Shown: positions 1 to 8,068, counted from the first letter of the stretch. The stretch: DNA of 21,871 nucleotides from Campylobacteraceae bacterium (GCA_026995985.1 JALWNF010000062.1:1-21871); one strand, 5' to 3'. Translations and numbers: made by a program. Notes: generated by a model not told the origin, from the sequence alone.

Positions 1-1
1 T

Positions 2-403
2 TTAGCCGATAGAGCCGAACACTACTCCCAAGTCATTAAACCAAATAGAGATAAATTAATTCTCTCTGACAGAGGCTTCCTCTCTGGAATTGGTTACGCC
101 CTTGCAAATGGTGAATTTGATTTTGAACATCTAGTAGAACTCAATAGATTTGCACTAGAGGAGCATTTTCCTGACCTTATTGTTCTTTTTATTACAAATA
201 TGGAGACACTAAAAGAGCGTTTAGGAGAGAAAGAGTTAGATGGCATTGAGTTACGTGGATTAGAATACTTAATTTCAGTACAAAATCACATGAAAGAGAG
301 TTTAGAGAAGTTAGAGCTACCTCATCTTCTTATAGATGCTACAGATAGTATTGAGAGTATTGAGCAGACTATTGCTCAGCATATCATCGGGTGCGTTTCC
401 TAA
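2..403 (+). CDS. tmk: Thymidylate kinase (dTMP kinase), 3' part only
   Basis: The gene enters from the left edge and is open from base 2; 133 C-terminal codons are visible and the start and P-loop lie outside the window. The enzyme phosphorylates dTMP to dTDP in the cytoplasm for DNA synthesis. Visible support is the conserved block beginning LADRAEHY, followed by LILSDRGFLSGIGYA, the DR motif and following helix that bind the nucleotide, and then the FPDLIVLFI strand that precedes the lid region. The last codons (IIGCVS, stop) lie in a short inverted repeat (392-407) that is part of the adjoining intergenic repeat, so the extreme C-terminus may have been reshaped by that element. It converges on hslU. 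Family identity is solid. Only the partial length limits the call. Confidence 0.88.
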   Translation, partial: LADRAEHYSQVIKPNRDKLILSDRGFLSGIGYALANGEFDFEHLVELNRFALEEHFPDLIVLFITNMETLKERLGEKELDGIELRGLEYLISVQNHMKESLEKLELPHLLIDATDSIESIEQTIAQHIIGCVS

Positions 404-598
404 CGCAGAGGTTGTGAAAGAACTTAAATTTGAAAACTTTTGGGGCAAAGACTTTAGTCTTTGAGTGCTATGAAATAGCACTATTTTGTGAGACTGAAGT
501 CTCACCCCCATTATATTATCGGTTCTTTCACAGTCTCACACCGTCAAAATCAAATTCAATAAACTAAAAAATCCAAAATGTATGCATTTCCCAATACA
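392..598. repeat. Palindromic intergenic repeat, copy 1
   Basis: This is a nest of inverted repeats between the converging tmk and hslU genes. The outer arms are an exact 11-base pair, TGTGAAAGAAC at 413-423 and its complement at 522-532. Inside lie TGGGG/CCCCA (441-445/506-510) and three hairpins: AAAGAC/GTCTTT (447-462), AGTGCTAT/ATAGCACT (464-482, loop GAA) and GTGAGACT/AGTCTCAC (488-505). A further hairpin, TGCGTT/AACGCA (392-407), covers the tmk stop codon. The motifs TGTGAAAGAA and TTGGGAA(A)TGCAT (complement at 583-594) recur in the element at 19474-19628, so this looks like a dispersed repeat family rather than a simple terminator. The outer limits are uncertain. It encodes no plausible protein. 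Confidence 0.65.
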
Positions 599-602
599 CC
601 AT

Positions 603-659
603 CAAATAAAAATCGGTATAAAGAAAAAATTTATAATTTAATCCTACAAAATATACCGA
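603..659 (-). terminator. Probable intrinsic terminator of rplI-hslV-hslU
   Basis: Perfect 8-base arms TCGGTATA (613-620) and TATACCGA (652-659) enclose 31 bases that can themselves pair (AAATT-ATA-AATTT). In the leftward direction the second arm is followed directly by TTTTTATTT. The first arm lies inside the last hslU codons (Arg-Tyr-Ile). The position and U-tract fit a rho-independent terminator, but the long loop and AT-rich stem make it moderate evidence only. Confidence 0.45.
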
Positions 660-1993
660 GTAGTATCCTCATCATCAACCACTTTTTCAAGCTTCTCATC
701 AATTAGTTTCAAGTCAACCGTTACAGTCTGACCAGCAAACTCATCTGCATTAAATGAGATATCCTCTACAATCTTCTCCATAATAGTATGGAGTCGTCTA
801 GCTCCAATATCTTCTGTCTTTTCATTAGCTGTTGCAGAGTATTGTGCTATGGCTCTTAGTGCTTCCTCTTCAAATATTAAATCTACATCTTCGACTGAAA
901 GAAGAGCTTTGTACTGCTTTATAAGAGAATTTTTAGGCTCTGTTAAGATTCTATAGAGTGCCTCCTCATCGAGTGAATCAAGCTCAACTCGTAGAGGGAA
1001 ACGACCCTGAAGCTCTGGAATAAGGTCACTAGGTTTAGAGAGATGAAATGCCCCAGCTGCGATAAATAGAATATGGTCAGTTTTTACCTGCCCTATTCTA
1101 GTCTGAACATTTGAGCCTTCTACAATAGGAAGTAGGTCTCTTTGAACCCCCTCTTTACTTGGGTCTTGACGTGATGAGGAGTTAGCAGGAACAGCAATCT
1201 TGTCTATCTCATCAATAAAGACAATTCCACCCTCTTCTATCTTCTTCAACGCCAAATCTTTTAACTTCTCTTCATCGAAAAGCTCTTCACTAGCCTCTTG
1301 GGCTAAGATAGATTTAGCCTGTTTTACTGTCACCTCTTTAGTTTTACCCTTTTTATTTATGCCACTAATAACTTTTATGATAGACTCTTGCACATTTGCC
1401 ATCTCTGGAGGAATATTTCCTGCACCCATAACATCAATAGTTGGAGTTGGCATATCAACTTCAATCTTTAGATGGTCAAGTTCACCCTTGGCTAACTTCT
1501 CTTGCATCTTTGCAAAAGAGGCATCGTAGTCTGCTTGTTTCTGCTCACTTGCACCTGCTGGAAGAGGAGGGAGGAGTTTCTCTATGATTTTTTTCTCAAT
1601 ATAAGCCTCTATCTTCTCTTTGTTTAACTCATTTTGCTCTTCACGAACTAAAACCAGAGCATTGGCAGCCAAATCACGAATCATAGACTCAACATCTCGA
1701 CCTACAAAACCAACTTCTGTAAACTTACTAGCTTCTACTTTGACAAAAGGCAGACGCATCATAGTTGAGAGTCTTCGTGCAATCTCAGTCTTTCCTACCC
1801 CTGTACTTCCTATCATCAAGATATTTTTTGGCATAACATCTCGTTGTAACTCAGGGTCTAACTGTAAACGTCTATAACGGTTACGAAGTGCTACTGCAAT
1901 GGTCTTTTTGGCATTGTTCTGCCCTATAACATATTTATCTAAAAATGCAACTATCTCTTTTGGGGTTAGATTGGTTGGTATAGTAGTACTCAA
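644..1993 (-). CDS. hslU: ATP-dependent protease ATPase subunit HslU (ClpY)
   Basis: AAA+ unfoldase that feeds proteins into the HslV peptidase in the cytoplasm. The 449 residues match the family's usual length. The Walker A motif GSTGVGKT is at about 62-69, Walker B (IVFIDEID) has its acidic pair at about 261-262, and a sensor/arginine-finger region with RRLHTIME lies near the C-terminus. The chain ends in RYIL, the tail that docks into HslV. The start codon is TTG at 1991-1993, directly after the hslV stop. It is supported by GGAG at 2000-2003, six bases upstream, and by the normal N-terminal reading (LTPKEIVAFLDKYVIGQ). It is the third gene of the rplI-hslV-hslU operon. The close coupling fits the need for matched amounts of the two protease subunits. 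Confidence 0.96.
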   Translation of the reverse strand: MSTTIPTNLTPKEIVAFLDKYVIGQNNAKKTIAVALRNRYRRLQLDPELQRDVMPKNILMIGSTGVGKTEIARRLSTMMRLPFVKVEASKFTEVGFVGRDVESMIRDLAANALVLVREEQNELNKEKIEAYIEKKIIEKLLPPLPAGASEQKQADYDASFAKMQEKLAKGELDHLKIEVDMPTPTIDVMGAGNIPPEMANVQESIIKVISGINKKGKTKEVTVKQAKSILAQEASEELFDEEKLKDLALKKIEEGGIVFIDEIDKIAVPANSSSRQDPSKEGVQRDLLPIVEGSNVQTRIGQVKTDHILFIAAGAFHLSKPSDLIPELQGRFPLRVELDSLDEEALYRILTEPKNSLIKQYKALLSVEDVDLIFEEEALRAIAQYSATANEKTEDIGARRLHTIMEKIVEDISFNADEFAGQTVTVDLKLIDEKLEKVVDDEDTTRYIL

Positions 1994-2524
1994 TTAAAGC
2001 TCCAATATTTTAATATTTGTATTGGTGTAGATACAAATCTCACCTGCAATGGTTAAAGACTCTTTAACCAACTCTTTAGCACTTAAGTTTCCGTGCTTAT
2101 CTAAGGCTCTAGCAGCTGCAATAGCATAGTTTCCACCAGAACCAATAGATGCAATCTTACCATCTTCTGGCTCAACTACATCACCTGTCCCTGTCAAGAT
2201 AAAGATATGCTCACGGTTAAGTACTAACATCATAGCCTCTAGCTGACGTAAGTGTTTATCTTTTCTCCACATTTTAGAGAACTCAATAACTGACTTTAAG
2301 ATGTCACCCTTTTTCTCCTCTAAGATAGTCTCAAACATATCAAAAAGGTTAAAAGCATCGGCTGTACTTCCTGCAAAACCTGCTAAAATTTTCCCTTTAT
2401 ATAAAGAGCGTATTTTAGTAGCATTTCCCTTTAAGATAGTATCACCAAAGCTTACTTGACCATCACCACCTATGACAGCACTATCTTTACCTTTATAGGC
2501 AAGTATTGTTGTTGCATAAAACAC
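1994..2524 (-). CDS. hslV: ATP-dependent protease peptidase subunit HslV (ClpQ)
   Basis: Threonine peptidase that forms the proteolytic core of HslVU. The 176 residues and the blocks [20 protein letters not shown] and [11 protein letters not shown] are characteristic. The active-site threonine is not at position 2 but follows the short leader MFYA, giving a mature N-terminus TTIL after removal of four residues. I know this MF(H/Y)ATT form from Campylobacter-type HslV, so it is a lineage trait. The start is GTG at 2522-2524, one base after the rplI stop. Its ribosome-binding site AAAGGAG (2534-2540) lies within the last rplI codons, nine bases away. The gene abuts hslU, whose TTG start follows the hslV stop without a gap. 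Confidence 0.96.
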   Translation of the reverse strand: MFYATTILAYKGKDSAVIGGDGQVSFGDTILKGNATKIRSLYKGKILAGFAGSTADAFNLFDMFETILEEKKGDILKSVIEFSKMWRKDKHLRQLEAMMLVLNREHIFILTGTGDVVEPEDGKIASIGSGGNYAIAAARALDKHGNLSAKELVKESLTIAGEICIYTNTNIKILEL

Positions 2525-2525
2525 T

Positions 2526-2972
2526 CTACTCTTCTCCTTTAATCTCTACAGTTACATGGGCATGAATTCCATGACCTAGCTTAATGTCTACCTTATGTTC
2601 ACCTACAGTTTTTAGTGCTTTTTTAAGCTCTACTGTCTTTTTGTCAATCTCAATACCCATCTGCTCTTTAATCGCTTTAGCAATATCATCTTTACCAACT
2701 GAACCTTGAATACCAGCAGGAGCTAGTTTTTTTGTAATAATAATCGGTTTTGAGGCTAACTCTTTCTCCTCTTTCTTAAGACGCTCTAGGGTCTCTTTTA
2801 ACTCTTTTTCCCTTCTCTCCTGCTCTGCTTTCCATTGAGCTACAACATCAGGAGTAGCTAACTTTGCCATACCTTTTGCAATTAAGAAGTTTTGGGCATA
2901 TCCATCTTTTACATCTTTTATTTCACCTTTTTTTCCTAGATTTTTTACATCTTTTATTAATAGTACTTTCAT
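2526..2972 (-). CDS. rplI: 50S ribosomal protein L9
   Basis: Component of the large ribosomal subunit that binds 23S rRNA and helps hold the reading frame. At 148 residues it has the usual length. The N-terminal RNA-binding domain begins [18 protein letters not shown] and continues [15 protein letters not shown] charged linking helix (about 45-75, rich in K and E) leads to the C-terminal domain with [15 protein letters not shown] and [12 protein letters not shown]. The ATG start has GAGG about eight bases upstream. It is the first gene of the operon with hslV and hslU. This link of L9 to HslVU is the usual arrangement in Campylobacterota. Confidence 0.97.
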   Translation of the reverse strand: MKVLLIKDVKNLGKKGEIKDVKDGYAQNFLIAKGMAKLATPDVVAQWKAEQERREKELKETLERLKKEEKELASKPIIITKKLAPAGIQGSVGKDDIAKAIKEQMGIEIDKKTVELKKALKTVGEHKVDIKLGHGIHAHVTVEIKGEE

Positions 2973-3003
2973 AACAATATCCTCTATATTTTAATAATCT
3001 GAT

Positions 3004-3012
3004 ATTTTAGCA
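3004..3012 (-). promoter_or_regulatory. rplI: Candidate extended -10 promoter of rplI-hslV-hslU
   Basis: Read leftward this is TGCTAAAAT, an extended -10 element (TGN plus TAAAAT), about 32 bases before the rplI start, with an A-rich tract just upstream. There is no clear -35 box. Sigma-70 promoters in this group often lack one. The carbonic anhydrase gene has a near-identical box. Confidence 0.45.
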
Positions 3013-3069
3013 AGTTTTTTTTAGATATGAGCTATATGTTAGTTTTATTTTTCAATAAAAGAACACTTT

Positions 3070-5061
3070 ATGTTAAATATAATTTTTTTATCTTATAATA
3101 ATATTATGAAAAGACTTATTTACTATATCTCTAAAATAATTACCATTTTTAATATTAGAAACAGAACTAAAATAATTTCTCTATTTATTACAATAGTTTT
3201 TATTTTTATATTTATACTTTTATATGTTACTAATGTTCCCTATAGTCATCTACTACAAATACTTCTTGCTATCTCTTATTTTCTTCTTTTAATATCTATT
3301 AAAGAGCTCAATAAACTACTTAATGAAACATATAATACACAAAGACGTTACCAATGGGCAAAAGAGCAACTTGCAACAAAAGAGAAAAAGCTTACTGCAT
3401 TTTTAAAACAGGCTCCAATTGGCATCTTCTATTATGACCATAATCTTAATATTTTAAGATACAATAATATGTTTAAAAAACTTCTTGGTTTAGATAAAAA
3501 TCTAAAAGGTTTTAACCTTAATGAGTTAAAAGATAAAAAAGTTGTAGATACACTCAAATATGTCCTTATTAACTCCTCTGAAAAAGAGACTATAGGCTCA
3601 TCTAATATTACTTTTCAAAAAAATCCAATATGGATTGAACTTACCTGCTCCTCACTTCACAATGACAACAATGAGATTATTGGAGGTATAGGTACTATAG
3701 AAGACAAAAGTATTGAACATCAAGCTTATGAAAAAATTAACTATATCTCTCTACACGATGCATTAACTAACCTGCCAAATAGGAGGAGTTATCAAATCTA
3801 TATGAAAGAGCTTATAGAGAAAGTAGAGCATATAGACCACTACTCTTTTCTATTCTATATGGACTTAAACCACTTTAAACAGATAAATGATACCTTTGGT
3901 CATATTGTAGGAGACAAACTTTTGCTAGAGGTTGCATCTCGACTAAAAACTTTAAAGATTAAGAAAAAATTTCTCTCTAGAATTGGTGGCGATGAGTTTA
4001 TTATGATAATTCCTTTCTATACTAAAGAGCTTAACGTAGCAAGAAGAGAAGCAAAAAATATAGCTTTAGAGATTAAAGAGATATTTAAAGAGGCTTTTCA
4101 CATTGAGGGATTAGACCTATATATGACAACTAGTATTGGAATTGTTCTTATTGAACCAAACTCAAACAATACAGAACAGATTATTCGTCAAGCTGATATG
4201 GCTATGTATCAAACAAAGCGTGAAGGTCTAAACAATATTAGATTTTATGACCACTCACTAGATTTAGAACAACAAGAGCTTACTGCCCTACAACATGACC
4301 TAAAGTTTGCTATAGATAACAATGAGCTTGAACTATACTATCAACCAATTGTCTCCATTAAAAATAATAGCTTAAATGCTGTAGAGGCTCTTATTAGGTG
4401 GAATCACCCCACAAAAGGGCTTATTATGCCAGACAAGTTTCTTCCTATGGCTACTGAATCTGGTCTTATTACTAAAATTGGTTGGTGGGTTGCAAAAGAG
4501 GTATGTAGACAACTCTATATTTGGAAAAATGCACACATTATTAACTTTGAATATGTCTCTATCAATATCAATGCTAGACAGCTAAATGAGATTAACTTTG
4601 TAGAGCAACTTGATGAGTGTATTAAAAAAGGAAACATAAGCCCATCTCTTATTAAACTTGATTTAACAGAGACTACTCTACTAGATAACTTTACAAAGAC
4701 TCAAGAGATTATCCAAAAACTAAAAGAGAAAGGTATTGAGTGTAGCATTGATGACTTTGGAACAGGCTACTCCTCTCTTTCATATCTTAAAAAGATAGCC
4801 TTTAAAGTTCTTAAAATAGATAAGATATTTATTAATGACATCTTAACCAATCCAGATAGCCAAGAGTTAGTTAAGAGCATTATAGCTATAGGAAAACAGT
4901 TTAACTACAAAATTATTATTGAGGGTATAGAGAATGAACAACAAAGAGAGAAGCTAATAGAGATAGATGACTCCATCTTCTACCAAGGCTACCTCTGCTC
5001 AAAAGCTATTCCTGCTAAAGAGTTTGAACAGAAGTTTTTAACTTATATCTATCATATCTAA
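3070..5061 (+). CDS. Membrane-anchored PAS-GGDEF-EAL cyclic-di-GMP protein
   Basis: Signalling protein of 663 residues that could both make and break cyclic-di-GMP. Two hydrophobic segments (about 36-54 and 60-78) give an inner-membrane anchor with almost no periplasmic loop. A short helical linker and a PAS-like domain (about 108-215) follow. In the GGDEF domain the motif GGDEF is intact at 306-310, but no RxxD inhibitory site precedes it (KIKKKFL instead). In the EAL domain EAL is at 439-441, followed by ININARQL (about 497), LTET (about 532), DDFGTGYSS (561-569), EGIEN (618) and QGY (639), so the phosphodiesterase residues look complete. ATG at 3070 and ATG at 3106 (MKRLIYYISK) are both possible starts. 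Neither has a good ribosome-binding site. The 3' end overlaps the converging BatD-like gene by 24 bases. The net activity cannot be told from sequence. Confidence 0.9.
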   Translation: MLNIIFLSYNNIMKRLIYYISKIITIFNIRNRTKIISLFITIVFIFIFILLYVTNVPYSHLLQILLAISYFLLLISIKELNKLLNETYNTQRRYQWAKEQLATKEKKLTAFLKQAPIGIFYYDHNLNILRYNNMFKKLLGLDKNLKGFNLNELKDKKVVDTLKYVLINSSEKETIGSSNITFQKNPIWIELTCSSLHNDNNEIIGGIGTIEDKSIEHQAYEKINYISLHDALTNLPNRRSYQIYMKELIEKVEHIDHYSFLFYMDLNHFKQINDTFGHIVGDKLLLEVASRLKTLKIKKKFLSRIGGDEFIMIIPFYTKELNVARREAKNIALEIKEIFKEAFHIEGLDLYMTTSIGIVLIEPNSNNTEQIIRQADMAMYQTKREGLNNIRFYDHSLDLEQQELTALQHDLKFAIDNNELELYYQPIVSIKNNSLNAVEALIRWNHPTKGLIMPDKFLPMATESGLITKIGWWVAKEVCRQLYIWKNAHIINFEYVSININARQLNEINFVEQLDECIKKGNISPSLIKLDLTETTLLDNFTKTQEIIQKLKEKGIECSIDDFGTGYSSLSYLKKIAFKVLKIDKIFINDILTNPDSQELVKSIIAIGKQFNYKIIIEGIENEQQREKLIEIDDSIFYQGYLCSKAIPAKEFEQKFLTYIYHI

Positions 5062-6171
5062 AACCTTAGAGAGTGAAATCTTACGACCTCTATAGAGTAC
5101 CAACTCTAAAGCCTCTATGGCTTTTGAGTATTTGCTGTCATTTTGTGCCAATAGAATCTCTAACAACTCTTTATGACTCTTAACTCCTCTAATCTTCTCT
5201 GCTAAAATCTCTTCATCATTTTTTACTATAGGCTTTTTTCGTCTAAATAGGTCACGAGGCATTAAAAAACCAGCCATAAAGACAAAAATATAAGAGAATA
5301 ACCAACGCCACCAATCCCAATCGATAGCTTTTGAGACGGCAGGGACATCTTCGCTATCTAGTAAGCTCTCTTCTGATACCTTATCTACTTCTATTTTATA
5401 CTCAGGAGTTTTTAGAGTATATACCTTTTTGCTCTTTGGATTAAAAGCTTTTATCTCAATAGCAGGTAGAGTAAAACTCTCTTTAGCCGAAATAGCATAC
5501 TCCCACTCTATACTGGTAGTTGTTCCATCTTTTGTGTGGAACTTTTTAACCTTTGGAGCTTGGTGAAAGAGTCTATAGCTTTTACTCTCTTTTAAAATCT
5601 CAAAAGGCTCAACCTCTCCTCTACCTTTTAATTTGACCTTAAAATTAATAGGGTCAAATGCTTCTGTCTTTTGTCTATCTAAACTATAAGTTAGTTTAAA
5701 ATCTCCTACCAATTCAACACCTTTAGGTAGGTCTTTAACATCTAAAAGTATTGGCTTTAAACTAACTACTATATCCTCTTTCTCCAAACGTTTAACACTA
5801 TCTCTATCTCCTGAAATAGAGTAGGTAACTTTGTCATCATCTGTCAAAGACTTTACCATATCAAACTCAATCTTAACCCTACCACTCTTTTTAGGATATA
5901 TAAGATAACTATACTCATGTCTCAAATCATGATACTTCTCACGCTCTTCAAGCCCTATTTGATAAAAACTATAATCTTTAGAGTTTTTTAGCGTAAAGTT
6001 AAAGAGCATAACCTTAGAGTGGTCAAGCTGAGAGATGTTGACATCTAAAAAAACTGCCTCTTGTCTATATGGAGTAGTAGTTGAGAGGTGAAAGCTATAT
6101 GCAACATCATCTTGGGCATAGAGTATCTGTAACATTAAAATAGATATTAGGAGGCTTTTTAGTTTTAGCAT
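5038..6171 (-). CDS. BatD-like membrane-anchored protein
   Basis: Predicted exported protein of 377 residues, held in the inner membrane by one C-terminal segment. A signal peptide covers residues 1-20 (ILMLQILYAQ end). A beta-rich periplasmic part follows, with the BatD-type pattern ELVGDFKLTYSLD...INFKVKLKGRGE (about 153-186) and a later FTLPAIEIKAFNPKSKK strand pair. Transmembrane segment: about 288-304 after a Trp-rich stretch (WDWWRWLF). The tail of about 70 residues is cytoplasmic. BatD proteins usually sit with MoxR, BatA and BatB. None is present here. It is instead the last gene of the hemA/hemC cluster, 44 bases after hemC. One Campylobacter-type N-glycosylation sequon (DVNIS, residues 43-47) lies in the periplasmic part. 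The family call rests on pattern recognition and is fairly secure. The function is unknown. Confidence 0.72.
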   Translation of the reverse strand: MLKLKSLLISILMLQILYAQDDVAYSFHLSTTTPYRQEAVFLDVNISQLDHSKVMLFNFTLKNSKDYSFYQIGLEEREKYHDLRHEYSYLIYPKKSGRVKIEFDMVKSLTDDDKVTYSISGDRDSVKRLEKEDIVVSLKPILLDVKDLPKGVELVGDFKLTYSLDRQKTEAFDPINFKVKLKGRGEVEPFEILKESKSYRLFHQAPKVKKFHTKDGTTTSIEWEYAISAKESFTLPAIEIKAFNPKSKKVYTLKTPEYKIEVDKVSEESLLDSEDVPAVSKAIDWDWWRWLFSYIFVFMAGFLMPRDLFRRKKPIVKNDEEILAEKIRGVKSHKELLEILLAQNDSKYSKAIEALELVLYRGRKISLSKVLDMIDIS

Positions 6172-6215
6172 TATTGCTCTTGCTTTTTGGTTTGATTATA
6201 GCATAAAATTTAATT

Positions 6216-7181
6216 CTAAATCCTCTCAGCAGGAGTATCGCCCTTAAATGCCATCTCTTCAGCTCTTTTAAGAATTTTTATTGCACCTTTTTTAATCATA
6301 AGCTCTGCAAGAAGTAGACCTAAACCTTTACAAGAGTTTTTTGAAGAGGCTACCTGTTCTTGTAAAATCTTTGAACCATCTGGATAACCAATCATCGCCT
6401 TTGCTGTTACTAGTCCAACCTCATCTATAGTTGCATTAACAGCAACAGGAGCTGAACAACCTGCTCCAATTTTACCAATAAATTCTCGCTCTATCTGGGA
6501 AGCCAAAAATGTATCTTCATGATTTAAAATTTTAACAATTTTACGAATCTCATCATCATCACTTCTAATCTGAATCCCTAAAGCACCTTGCCCCATAGGA
6601 GGAATCATAATATTAAGAGGAAGCTTTTGAGTAAAAGGAATATCTTTTAAAAGGTCCAAACGGCTAAGTCCAATAAATGCTAAAATAATTGCATCATACT
6701 GCCCCTCTGCTAGTTTTCTAAGACGTGTGTTTACATTACCTCTTAAATCTTTTACCTTCAAATCAGGACGAACAGAGAGTAGTTGCATACGTCTTCTTAG
6801 ACTAGTTGTTCCGACCACAGCACCTTTTGGAAGAGAGTGAAATGACTCATATTTAAAAGAGAGAAAAATATCTGACTGGTCTTGACGCTCTGTAATTGCT
6901 CCTAACTCTAAACCATCTGGCATATATGAGGGGACATCTTTTAGTGAGTGTACGGCAATGTCAGCATTTCCTGCTAACATCTCATCTTCTAACTCTTTTG
7001 TAAAGTGTCCTTTTCCTCCAATAAGTGCTAAAGGTTTATCTAAAACTTTATCACCATTTGATGTAATCTTATTTAGTTCTACTTTTACATCAGAAAAAGC
7101 CTCTTCTATTCTGTCTCGTACATAATATGCTTGCCAAAGAGCAAGGTCACTAGCTCTTGTTGCTATGGTTAATCTTTTCAA
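6216..7181 (-). CDS. hemC: Hydroxymethylbilane synthase (porphobilinogen deaminase)
   Basis: Cytoplasmic enzyme that joins four porphobilinogen molecules to hydroxymethylbilane in haem and sirohaem synthesis. The 321 residues are normal for the family. Visible motifs are ATRASDLALWQA at the N-terminus, AVHSLKDVP with the catalytic Asp at 82, GTTSLRRR (about 124-131), LRGNVNTRL (about 146-154), and GAGCSAPV with Cys242, which anchors the dipyrromethane cofactor. The start is TTG (7179-7181). It is supported by AAAAGG at 7188-7193, six bases upstream, and by the normal N-terminal reading KRLTIATRAS. It lies 35 bases after the Dsb gene and in the same transcription direction as hemA, so one operon supplies an early and a middle step of the pathway. 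Confidence 0.96.
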   Translation of the reverse strand: MKRLTIATRASDLALWQAYYVRDRIEEAFSDVKVELNKITSNGDKVLDKPLALIGGKGHFTKELEDEMLAGNADIAVHSLKDVPSYMPDGLELGAITERQDQSDIFLSFKYESFHSLPKGAVVGTTSLRRRMQLLSVRPDLKVKDLRGNVNTRLRKLAEGQYDAIILAFIGLSRLDLLKDIPFTQKLPLNIMIPPMGQGALGIQIRSDDDEIRKIVKILNHEDTFLASQIEREFIGKIGAGCSAPVAVNATIDEVGLVTAKAMIGYPDGSKILQEQVASSKNSCKGLGLLLAELMIKKGAIKILKRAEEMAFKGDTPAERI

Positions 7182-7216
7182 AAAATACCTTTTATTATCT
7201 CTATTAGCTCTTCAGT

Positions 7217-8068
7217 TCAGTTATTTTTAATAAGCTTTTTATACTCATTTCTACTTGGGTCCCACTTACCATCAATATATAGTGTAGGAGTTCCTGTTAC
7301 CATTGATTGAGTTGCCATATCTCTGTCAAATATAATCTCTTTAGAGATTTTATCTTCATTAATCTCTTTCTCTGTTACATCAATACCAAACTGCTTTTTA
7401 ATTTCACCCAAAACTTTTGTAGCATTAGTCTCTCTTGGCTCAACTTTTAACTTATATAGCTCCATTAATTTATCTTGTTTAATACCCTTTGCTTTAGCTA
7501 CTTGCATTGCTCGTGTAATGATATCTGACACAGGGTGTATTCTTAAAAGAGGTAGATGGTAGTAGTATAGTGCAAAGGTTTCTGGGTTCTCTTTTACAGC
7601 CTTATAGATTTCAGGTACTTTTTCTCTACAAAATGGACACATTGGGTCAGTAAAAATTACTAATTTATGTTTAGCGTCTCTGTTTCCTGCAATTAAATGC
7701 TTATCATCATATACATTCGGTTTAAGGTCTGGCTTAAGTACTAACTTTAGGTCTTCACCTGTTTTAAGATTAATAAGTGTTGGAACAGTATAACCATCTT
7801 TTACAAAAAGTGTCTCTGGAACAGTTACCTTATCAAATATAGTAGGACCCTTTTTAACATTGGCATGAATATTAATAAAAAATACCTCCCAACCTTTTGG
7901 CTCATCTAAAACTTTTGAGTCAATAATATCGACTTTAGTCACCTTTACCTGTTTATTTTGAATCATACGCTCTTTTACATAAGATTTTACCTCATCTGCA
8001 CTGCTTCTAGCACTAACGCTTAGTGTTGCTATGACTACTAGAGTCAATAATCTCGACATCAATGACAT
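7217..8068 (-). CDS. Periplasmic thioredoxin-fold disulfide oxidoreductase (DsbC/DsbA type)
   Basis: Exported thiol-disulfide protein of 283 residues. A signal peptide (about 1-20, ending in SVSARSS) precedes an N-terminal domain of about 100 residues, then a thioredoxin fold with the active site CPFC (Cys144, Cys147) in the block IFTDPMCPFCRE. A helical insert follows, then the cis-proline loop TGTPTLYIDG (Pro261). Three in-frame ATGs (8068, 8071, 8074) and another at 8059 compete. Only the one at 8068 lies six bases from the AAGGAG at 8075-8080, so I chose it. The first 56 bases overlap the 3' end of fxsA in another frame. A sequon ETNAT (Asn215) fits Campylobacter-type N-glycosylation. Whether it acts as isomerase or oxidase is not clear. 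The N-terminal domain favours a DsbC-like role. Confidence 0.82.
   Translation of the reverse strand: MSLMSRLLTLVVIATLSVSARSSADEVKSYVKERMIQNKQVKVTKVDIIDSKVLDEPKGWEVFFINIHANVKKGPTIFDKVTVPETLFVKDGYTVPTLINLKTGEDLKLVLKPDLKPNVYDDKHLIAGNRDAKHKLVIFTDPMCPFCREKVPEIYKAVKENPETFALYYYHLPLLRIHPVSDIITRAMQVAKAKGIKQDKLMELYKLKVEPRETNATKVLGEIKKQFGIDVTEKEINEDKISKEIIFDRDMATQSMVTGTPTLYIDGKWDPSRNEYKKLIKNN

Noticed and set aside
447..505. CRISPR-like or tandem repeat array
   Set aside because: The repeated pieces are hairpin arms of differing sequence without regular spacing, and there are no spacers or cas genes.
317..511. 64-residue open frame (-) across the tmk end and repeat
   Set aside because: It runs through the palindromic repeat and antisense to tmk, has no ribosome-binding site and no recognisable protein features.
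1200..1529. 109-residue open frame (+) inside hslU
   Set aside because: Antisense shadow of a well-supported gene; Ser/Phe/Ile-rich composition typical of a reverse-strand reading.
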